In this document: positions 50,960-57,760 of the stretch, one piece after another
How positions within the stretch are numbered: the first letter of the stretch is position 1
Layout: every line of letters begins with the position of its first letter
DNA from: an uncultured Chitinophaga sp.
GTDB lineage: Bacteria > Bacteroidota > Bacteroidia > Cytophagales > Cyclobacteriaceae
Direction: 5' to 3'
Assembly (NCBI GenBank): GCA_902168205.1
Contig: CABHOK010000003.1
Location: forward strand, 1,054,001-1,118,000
Length of the DNA: 64,000 bases
Program-made: the position numbers and the translations under genes
The notes under the pieces: generated by a model
Seen by the model: the letters and a program-made list of their open reading frames with translations, nothing else
The model's database searches: none
Told to the model about the DNA's origin: nothing

Positions 50960-51061
50960 TACTTAACTACCTGTTTCAGTGGAAGCGGAAACAGAAAGCC
51001 AGTCGAAAATTTTAGTGGTGATAATGAAAAAGTTACACTTCACTTTTTATACAAATTTTAG
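50960..51061 (+). pseudogene. Stranded toxin-tail-like reading frame 2
   Basis: In the same frame as B but after its stop: 33 codons reading TTCFSGSGNRKPVENF, then SGDNEKVTLHFLYKF and TAG (51059-51061), five bases before gene C. The strand-rich, aromatic ending resembles the end of a secreted toxin tip. A 7-bp hairpin (CTGTTTC/GAAACAG) is embedded. Inference. Confidence 0.4.
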
Positions 51062-51066
51062 TGCCA

Positions 51067-51492
51067 ATGATCTATAGAATTATTGAAAATCCTGAGTATA
51101 CCAGATCTTCTAAGATAGGACTGGAACTTAAGCCAGACAATGATCCAATAAAATTTTTCTTTTCAGGACTAAAGATTATTGGTTATCCAACTTTAATTGA
51201 TTGCGCACTTTCTTCCAAAGGATATGGTGAAGAGATTGCTGGCGGTGTTATTTTTTTTAATGATTTGACTCTGGAAGATTTTGTTAATCAATCTGACTTC
51301 GAAAAGGGGAATGTTAAAATATTTAATCCTGTGCATGGAGAGACTTTGATTGATGAAGTATTGTTTTTAAGAATTTTACATGACTATGCAACGAAATTAT
51401 TGGAGGTTTATCAAATGAGTAGTGAACTTTCTGAAAGCTGGAAATCTAGTATGAGAGAATTGCTCGTGAAGTTGGCATCTAAGATTGATTGA
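51067..51492 (+). CDS. Immunity-like protein C
   Basis: 141 residues from ATG 51067 (MIYRIIENPEYT). Shares IGLELKPDNDPIKFFFSG with B and the C-terminal ILHDYATKLLEVYQ...SWKSSMRELLVKLASKI with A and B. Third member of the tandem paralogous set. Confidence 0.6.
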   Translation: MIYRIIENPEYTRSSKIGLELKPDNDPIKFFFSGLKIIGYPTLIDCALSSKGYGEEIAGGVIFFNDLTLEDFVNQSDFEKGNVKIFNPVHGETLIDEVLFLRILHDYATKLLEVYQMSSELSESWKSSMRELLVKLASKID

Positions 51493-51547
51493 AATTATTC
51501 CAAACAATGATACTCTATCGTCATTTTTAGTGTTGAATTATGAATAG
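51488..51547 (+). pseudogene. Fragment of an immunity-A-like gene
   Basis: IEIIPNNDTLSSFL encoded here matches EIDIIPNNDTLASFL of gene A; over 43 bases (51488-51530 against 50054-50096) I count five differences. The frame ends seven codons later at TAG. It overlaps the stop of gene C. Evidence of duplication and deletion within the array. Confidence 0.65.
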
Positions 51548-51561
51548 CAAAATACTACCAG

Positions 51562-51822
51562 ATGGGAAATACAATTGACTATGCCGATTTATTGAAGATA
51601 ACGGATGCTTTCCAGATAGCCTCTGGACAAGGCTATGCAATAGAGAAAACCACGGCCCTTTTAGACTTTATCAAGAACGGATATACACTCGTAATCGAGA
51701 ATTTTCCTAATGCTAGTGAACATAAAATAGTATCATCATCCAATGAGCTTGCTGATATTTTCAAGTCAATAGATGAATATATTGACTTGAAAGAGGAAGC
51801 TGCTTTAAAAAAATATTTCTAA
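51562..51822 (+). CDS. Small hypothetical protein in immunity array
   Basis: 86 residues, acidic, helical (YADLLKITDAFQIASGQGYAIEKTTALLDFIKNGY, SSSNELADIFKSIDEYIDLKEE). Not related to A-C by eye. Its place at the end of the array and similar AT-rich composition suggest an immunity protein of another class. Confidence 0.5.
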   Translation: MGNTIDYADLLKITDAFQIASGQGYAIEKTTALLDFIKNGYTLVIENFPNASEHKIVSSSNELADIFKSIDEYIDLKEEAALKKYF

Positions 51823-51943
51823 ATGACCTCCAAAGCCTGTAAGTATACGAGTACTTGTTTCAGTATGAAATAAAAGCCTCTTGGCTGAATGAATAGAAAA
51901 ATATAGGTGACTTAATCTTTGGAATTTGAATCTACTCTACACG

Positions 51944-53668
51944 ATGTTATCAGTAAGATATATCCTAACCATAGCTGTTGTCTTTAGCGGATTCGTAATA
52001 GCATCAGCGCAAAACCTGGAGTCTATTGGAGTCAAGAAAGGCATAAAAGTAAATGGCTCTCTTAATGTAAATACTGTCGGCTATTATGCACATGGTATAG
52101 AACAGCGCAGAGATCCTTTCAACTGGTTCCTGACCGGCAATCTGAATATTAATTTATTCGGTTACGATGCTCCACTTTCCTTTAGTTATAGCAATGCGAA
52201 CAAAAGCTTTAGCCAGCCTTTCAATCAATTCAGCTTTCAGCCACAGTATAAATGGGTAAAGACGTACATCGGCTATAACTCCATGACGTTTTCCAATTAT
52301 ACTTTAGCCGGTCATGTATTCTTAGGGGGTGGTGTTGAACTTACTCCTGGTAAATGGAGAATCGCGGCCATGTATGGTCGTTTGAAGAAAGCTGTTCCGT
52401 TTACGGGAGCCGACACATTGAATGCAATCTTTAGACGCATGGGATATGGTTTGAAAGTCGGCTATGAAGACAACGGTAATTCGATCTCAGCAAATATATT
52501 TACAGCAAAGGATGATGTTAATTCAATTCCCTATATACTTTACAATAGCTCACTTACGCCCAAGCAGAATGTTGCCATCAGCATCAGTGGTCGAAAGACT
52601 TTTTTTAAGCGTTTCTTTATAGAAGGTGAATATGCTGTGTCGGCATTGAACAATGATATTCGAGCCAACGATAGTAACAGCGAAGCCGATACCGTTGTGC
52701 ATAAGCCAACGAACAACGTCATAAAAGGATTACTGCCTGAAAATGCAACCAGTCGTTACTATGATGCATTGAATGCCAGTGTTGGCTATCAGGGTAATTG
52801 GTATACTCTTCAATTCCGATATGAACGTATAGCGCCGGAGTATCAAACACTGGGTGCATATTACTTTAACAACGATATGCGTAATATCACGGTGGTGCCC
52901 AGTGTTCGTCTCTTTAAGAACAAACTGAATCTGAATGCTAACGTAGGTTTCCAGGAAAACAACCTGGACAATTCCCGAACATCAACCACCAAGCGTACTG
53001 TTGGGGCCTTCAACGCTACGTATGTACCCAATGAGAAATGGAACTTCGCTGCGAATTACTCTAACTTCTCTTCTTATACGAATGTGCGTCCACAGATCGA
53101 TCCTTACTTTAGAAATACCCTCGATACATTAAACTTCTACCAGGTGAGCCGCACCACTACGGGTACAGTTATGCGCAATCTTGGAGACCAGGATAACCCA
53201 CAAAGCATTATGCTAACGGGGAGCTATCAGAAAGCAAGCGATGTAGCACAATATGAAGGAGGCAGCCTGCAGTCCGATTTCCTTACCATGAATGTATCGT
53301 ATAGTTATTCTTTAGTGCCATCCAACATGACTCTTGCCATAGCTGGTAACGTATATACCAATAATGCAGCCGGTGTAAAAAGTACGTATTGGGGGCCAAC
53401 GGTAAGCGCCACCAAATCCTTTATGGATAAAACCCTACGCGGATCGCTGGCCAGTTCGTACAATGAGACATCAGGAGGTAACATCCAGAGCAGCCCGGTT
53501 CTAAACAGTCGCCTTAGCGTTAGTTACGCGCCTAAAGGTGAGGAAGGTGAAAACAGCAGACATAACCTCTCACTGGGGTTGAACATTTTAAATCGCATTA
53601 AAAGCACGGATCAACAACCTTCCTATACCGAACTGACCGGAACGCTGAATTATACCTACTCATTTTGA
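51944..53668 (+). CDS. Outer-membrane beta-barrel protein
   Basis: 574 residues with signal peptide (YILTIAVVFSGFVIASAQ). About 25 alternating strands with aromatic girdles, for example WFLTGNLNINLFGYDAPLSF, QPQYKWVKTYIGYNS, WNFAANYSNFSSYTN and a terminal TGTLNYTYSF ending in Phe, as in BAM substrates. No TonB plug. Large enough to form a porin-like channel; it might be involved in exporting or anchoring the neighbouring secreted proteins. Start ATG 51944. Sequence style returns to that of the rest of the chromosome. Confidence 0.75.
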   Translation: MLSVRYILTIAVVFSGFVIASAQNLESIGVKKGIKVNGSLNVNTVGYYAHGIEQRRDPFNWFLTGNLNINLFGYDAPLSFSYSNANKSFSQPFNQFSFQPQYKWVKTYIGYNSMTFSNYTLAGHVFLGGGVELTPGKWRIAAMYGRLKKAVPFTGADTLNAIFRRMGYGLKVGYEDNGNSISANIFTAKDDVNSIPYILYNSSLTPKQNVAISISGRKTFFKRFFIEGEYAVSALNNDIRANDSNSEADTVVHKPTNNVIKGLLPENATSRYYDALNASVGYQGNWYTLQFRYERIAPEYQTLGAYYFNNDMRNITVVPSVRLFKNKLNLNANVGFQENNLDNSRTSTTKRTVGAFNATYVPNEKWNFAANYSNFSSYTNVRPQIDPYFRNTLDTLNFYQVSRTTTGTVMRNLGDQDNPQSIMLTGSYQKASDVAQYEGGSLQSDFLTMNVSYSYSLVPSNMTLAIAGNVYTNNAAGVKSTYWGPTVSATKSFMDKTLRGSLASSYNETSGGNIQSSPVLNSRLSVSYAPKGEEGENSRHNLSLGLNILNRIKSTDQQPSYTELTGTLNYTYSF

Positions 53669-53708
53669 TTTCTTTCGTCAATATTAAGTTGAAGCGATAC
53701 GAATCGAA

Positions 53709-56700
53709 TTACTCCGCATCAGATATACCTTTCAGATTTTGTGTCTTCTTAAAAAACACTTTGAATGTAGTACCCGTGTTTACTTCGCTTTCAACTTCAA
53801 CGTTGCCGCCTAAGGCAGACATTTGTGTTTTGACCAGGTAGAGTCCTAATCCTTTACCTTCAAGGTGCAGGTGAAATCTGCTATAGAGGGTAAAGATCTT
53901 GTCCTTGTTCTTCTGTAAATCAATTCCCAAACCATTGTCGGAAATAACAAGGCCGATATAATTTTCTGAATCTATAGCCGATATCGTAATATAGGGAATC
54001 CGCTCCGGGTGTCTGAATTTTATAGCGTTGCTTAGCAGGTGGTATACAATGCTATAGAAGTAAGCTTGTGAAGTTATGATGGTGCTAGCTTCTGAAAAGT
54101 CAGTGCGGATAATTGCGTTAGAATTTCTGATACCTTTTTCAAGACCTGCAATCACCTTGTTAATCTCTTGCACAAGGTTGAGTTCTTCGAAATGACTTGG
54201 TGCATTTTTTATATGCAGAATCTGGTTGAGATCTCTGATAACAGAATCGATCTCGTGTGCCGTAAAGATTAACTTATCGTTGATTGTTTTTACTTCATCA
54301 GGCACGTGATCGATCATTCGTAAAACCGTACCAAGTCCTAATATCCTGGCAACGGGTCCGCGCAGGTTGTGCGCTGTTACAAATGCAAATTGTTCGAGTT
54401 GCTGATTGTATCGTACCAGTTCCTGGGTACGTTTGTCCACTTCGTCTTCAAGTGTTTCGTTTCTGTTTTTTATCTCCTTGTTCTGATTCTCAATCGTTGC
54501 ATGAGCCTTTTGAAGCTGGTGATTTCTTTCCGACAGTAAATTACTTTGCGTAAGAAGCTCTTCATTAACATCGATCAATTCTTTCGTCTTCTCTTTAACA
54601 ATTCCCTCCAGAAATACTTGTCGTTTTTTTGCCCTTTGTATGTTAAGTTGAATGATCAGGTAGATAAAGAAAATGAATAAGATAGAATATATGGCATAGG
54701 AGAGCCGGGTCTTGTACCACGGAGCATCAATATGAAAGGAAAATGAAGCCGGTTTACTCACCACATCATATACATTCTTTGCCCGTACATAAAAAATATA
54801 GTCGCCAGCGGGCAAGTTCGTGAAGATAGCTTCCTTGGTTGGCGTCCAGTCCGACCACTTGTTTTCAAACCCTTTTAATTTATACTGGTATTGGTTTTTT
54901 TCGTTGTCTTCAATAAACGAACACAGGAATTCAAACTTCAGGTTATTCTGGGTATATGGTAATGAATGGATCGAATCTTTGGCAGAGTTCTGGTATATCA
55001 AAGAATCCCTGGACCAGACTTTCTGAATGGATAAAACTATAGGGTCGTTATAAAAGGAATTCTGGTTGGGATTGTAGCTGAAAATTTTCTGATTATTCCC
55101 AAGCCATACTTCTCCTGAATTTGTGATGAGTATAGGTGCATCAACGTCTACTCTTAAATTCCGGGAGGGGACGGCGATCTTTTTAAACGGAGTTAGTAAA
55201 AGTTTAAAGCTGCCATCTGGTTGTTTTTTCATAACGCCCTCCATTTCTTTTTCCTTGGGCTGAGCTCCCCAGAAATATATATCGCCCTCGTTACTCTCCG
55301 CGAGGCTATAGATACAAAAATCTCTACCAAGTACTTTTCTGTATTTTTCTTCCGGTTCGAACCGATTGTGGGTTGGATTGTAACTATATATGCCTTCAAT
55401 GGTAGTAGCTATAATTTTTCCGTTTAAACGGTGAAGTCTGTTGTTGAAATTAGCGGGTAATCCTCTGGTGGTATCATAAGCAGTTTGAGAAATAACAGAA
55501 TCCATTTGCTCATTCAACCGCAGTTTCCAAATGCCATTAATAGGTTGACTGATCCATATACTTCCATCTTCATCTTCCAGTATACAACGTACTTCCTGTT
55601 CAAATCCTTTGATTTTTTTTGTACTCCATGTATTTCCTTTTTTCTGTAATAATCCAATGCCGCTATAATTGGTGCCTACAATCATTCGGTCAGAATAATT
55701 CCGGAGTGCACACATGGAAAGTATATATTGCTCCCGAGTAATTTGGATAACCTTTTTTCCTTGTAGTTCCAGCACACCGGAGTCATGGAGAGCATAGAGC
55801 CTGTCGTGTGCATTGTAGAAGTTCCAGGTATTGCCTTCTGTTCCGGGTAGCGGTACAAAAGTATTTCGGTCTTCCTGGTATAGTATACCGTTGTCTGTTC
55901 CTATATAGTGATGACTCCCTTGTCTGCCCAGTGAAACGATATAACCGGTCAATCCATTTCTGGAATCATAATAGGACAGGGGAGAGCTTGATACAATGTT
56001 GATAATGTCCGAGTCGGCATTTGCCCAAAGATTATGTTGCTTGTCTTCATAAAGCGAGCCCCATTGGATGAGTTTATTATTGGCAATATTGTATTGTAGT
56101 TTTCCGTCCTTGCTATAAAAATCAATTCCTTTACTGGTGTGAATAGCAATGTTGCCATTGTCGAGACAAGTCATGCTCACGATGTCCTCATTCTTCAGAT
56201 TCCGGTTGAGTTCATGTGAAAGGATGTTCCATCGATCGGGATTTTTTTCGTTGACCATCCATACCTGGTTCTTGTCGTCCAGTATCAGATAACTCTCGTG
56301 GTCGTAATCTGTAATCCACTTGTATTTCATGCCCTCTATTTCTCTGAAATAGGGCGTGGTTTCAAAACCTCCGTTTTTATACTTATATAATGCGTCTCCT
56401 TTTCTAAGGTATAGACTGTGTTTGTTTCGTATCAGTCCCTTGCTGGCGATGCGCAGCACATTGAAATGGTTACCAGTATATATATAGACGTGTTCTTCGC
56501 CCAGGAAGAAAACCTTGTTTTCGAAAACCCTAACCAGGTTGCCCCCAAGATCGTATTTGCAGGAGTCCGGGAACTGCGCCAACAATGAGATGTATTCATA
56601 CTTGCCGCTGGATCCTTTCTGGAAATAGCCCATATCATCATCAGAGCCGATATAAATTCGGCCTGTTGAGTCGGTGTCAATTGAATTAACGGATACTTTA

Positions 56701-56915
56701 TTCGGAAGTGAAATCAAATCCCACTTGTTCCCATCATACCGAAGCAAACCTTCGGTGTTGGCAACGTAGATGGCGCCATACTTATCTTGTCGGATAGCCC
56801 AGTTCTGACTGGCTCCCTGGTAAACTTCAATAGGATAATGTTGTGTGAACGGTTGTTGTCCACGCGTAATGAAACAGCTCGAAAGAAATAAACAGATAAT
56901 TAACAGACTGCGCAT
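53709..56915 (-). CDS. Propeller-sensor histidine kinase (Reg_prop/Y_Y_Y)
   Basis: 1068 residues. Signal peptide (LLIICLFLSSCFITRGQ); about 680 residues of beta-propeller repeats (e.g. AIRQDKYGAIYVANTEGLLRYDGN, DTDSTGRIYIGSDDDMGYF); a Y_Y_Y domain (YQYKLKGFENKWSDWT, AGDYIFYVRAKN); a membrane helix (YSILFIFFIYLIIQL); coiled coil; HisKA with FAFVTAHNLRGPVARI (phospho-acceptor His); HATPase with HLLSNAIKF, DNGLGID and GKGLGLYLV. Unlike classical hybrid HTCS proteins it lacks receiver and AraC domains, and no response regulator adjoins. ATG 56915 places the signal peptide at the N-terminus. Confidence 0.92.
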   Translation of the reverse strand: MRSLLIICLFLSSCFITRGQQPFTQHYPIEVYQGASQNWAIRQDKYGAIYVANTEGLLRYDGNKWDLISLPNKVSVNSIDTDSTGRIYIGSDDDMGYFQKGSSGKYEYISLLAQFPDSCKYDLGGNLVRVFENKVFFLGEEHVYIYTGNHFNVLRIASKGLIRNKHSLYLRKGDALYKYKNGGFETTPYFREIEGMKYKWITDYDHESYLILDDKNQVWMVNEKNPDRWNILSHELNRNLKNEDIVSMTCLDNGNIAIHTSKGIDFYSKDGKLQYNIANNKLIQWGSLYEDKQHNLWANADSDIINIVSSSPLSYYDSRNGLTGYIVSLGRQGSHHYIGTDNGILYQEDRNTFVPLPGTEGNTWNFYNAHDRLYALHDSGVLELQGKKVIQITREQYILSMCALRNYSDRMIVGTNYSGIGLLQKKGNTWSTKKIKGFEQEVRCILEDEDGSIWISQPINGIWKLRLNEQMDSVISQTAYDTTRGLPANFNNRLHRLNGKIIATTIEGIYSYNPTHNRFEPEEKYRKVLGRDFCIYSLAESNEGDIYFWGAQPKEKEMEGVMKKQPDGSFKLLLTPFKKIAVPSRNLRVDVDAPILITNSGEVWLGNNQKIFSYNPNQNSFYNDPIVLSIQKVWSRDSLIYQNSAKDSIHSLPYTQNNLKFEFLCSFIEDNEKNQYQYKLKGFENKWSDWTPTKEAIFTNLPAGDYIFYVRAKNVYDVVSKPASFSFHIDAPWYKTRLSYAIYSILFIFFIYLIIQLNIQRAKKRQVFLEGIVKEKTKELIDVNEELLTQSNLLSERNHQLQKAHATIENQNKEIKNRNETLEDEVDKRTQELVRYNQQLEQFAFVTAHNLRGPVARILGLGTVLRMIDHVPDEVKTINDKLIFTAHEIDSVIRDLNQILHIKNAPSHFEELNLVQEINKVIAGLEKGIRNSNAIIRTDFSEASTIITSQAYFYSIVYHLLSNAIKFRHPERIPYITISAIDSENYIGLVISDNGLGIDLQKNKDKIFTLYSRFHLHLEGKGLGLYLVKTQMSALGGNVEVESEVNTGTTFKVFFKKTQNLKGISDAE

Positions 56916-57222
56916 TTGGTCATCGTCAGGTAAGATATGTATACCAGCTTTTGACCATGGCTCCATGCCAGTGTCCAATCTTCAATAACCCATGTTTCGT
57001 CATTGATGCCAGGAATTTGCTTCAAAACTATGGCAATTAAAAGATGAATGAAACAAGGTGAATACCTACAGGGGCATCGGTATTTTTACGGACAAGGTTA
57101 AGCCAGGCAGGGTATCGGCTCATTTCTTAAAGTAAATAAGCGGCAATATCACCGCATTACTTACACAGGCTGATTTCGGTAGAAACGTGGATATGCTTTT
57201 TGGACATTCTTTATCCATTTAT
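56916..57222. other. Non-coding gap, nothing assignable
   Basis: Upstream region of the kinase gene; no promoter with both consensus elements, no ORF of protein-like composition. Confidence 0.5.
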
Positions 57223-57333
57223 CGTGAATCGTTAATAGTCTTCTTGAAAGCCTTATTTTCAATTATAGCCGGAAGTTTTACTTTATGCGTCAAGCCCCGT
57301 TTACGGATTGCGTTTTACGACTAACGAGTCACG
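57223..57333. repeat. Inverted CGTGAATCGTTA-word repeat
   Basis: CGTGAATCGTTAATAGTC (57223-57240) is inverted with gaps as GACTAACGAGTCACG (57319-57333), enclosing about 80 bases. Confidence 0.5.
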
Positions 57334-57357
57334 GTTAACAAAAAAAATGATATATTA

Positions 57358-57404
57358 ACTGCAATTACGAATTAAATGTAACTATATTTACTGCAATTAC
57401 GAAT
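57358..57404 (+). promoter_or_regulatory. Tandem direct repeat upstream of padR
   Basis: ACTGCAATTACGAAT occurs at 57358-57372 and again at 57390-57404, exactly 32 bases apart (three helical turns), 17 bases before the PadR start codon. A likely autoregulatory operator. Confidence 0.55.
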
Positions 57405-57421
57405 AATACTATGGGTTGTAT

Positions 57422-57760
57422 ATGAAAATAACAAAGCTTGGCGAGTTTGAGGAATTGGTATTGTTAACGGTGGTGGCCCTTCGGGATGACGCCTATGGTG
57501 TTGAGATCAAGCGGGAGTTGGAGGAACGACTTGGGGAGAAACTGAGCGTGGGATCTATTCAATCAGCGTTGAAACGGATGGAGGAGAAGGGCTTCCTCAA
57601 ATCAGAATTCGGTGAGGCAACACAAAAACGAGGAGGCAAACGCAAGCGTATATATACTGCTACACCTTACGCACTCAAGGTACTTCGTGAACTCAAAGAA
57701 ATACGGGCCGGCTTGTGGAAATCCATGCCACGGCTGGCGCACGACCTGAAAATGATATGA
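57422..57760 (+). CDS. PadR-family transcriptional regulator
   Basis: 112 residues. LGEFEELVLLTVVALRDDAYGVEIKRELEERLGEKLSVGSIQSALKRMEEKGFLKSEFGE is the PadR winged helix; KRKRIYTATPYALKVLRELKEI forms the dimer helix. Usually a repressor of the adjacent transporter. Its stop overlaps the permease start by four bases (ATGA), so expression is coupled. A TTG two codons upstream is an alternative start. Confidence 0.92.
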   Translation: MKITKLGEFEELVLLTVVALRDDAYGVEIKRELEERLGEKLSVGSIQSALKRMEEKGFLKSEFGEATQKRGGKRKRIYTATPYALKVLRELKEIRAGLWKSMPRLAHDLKMI

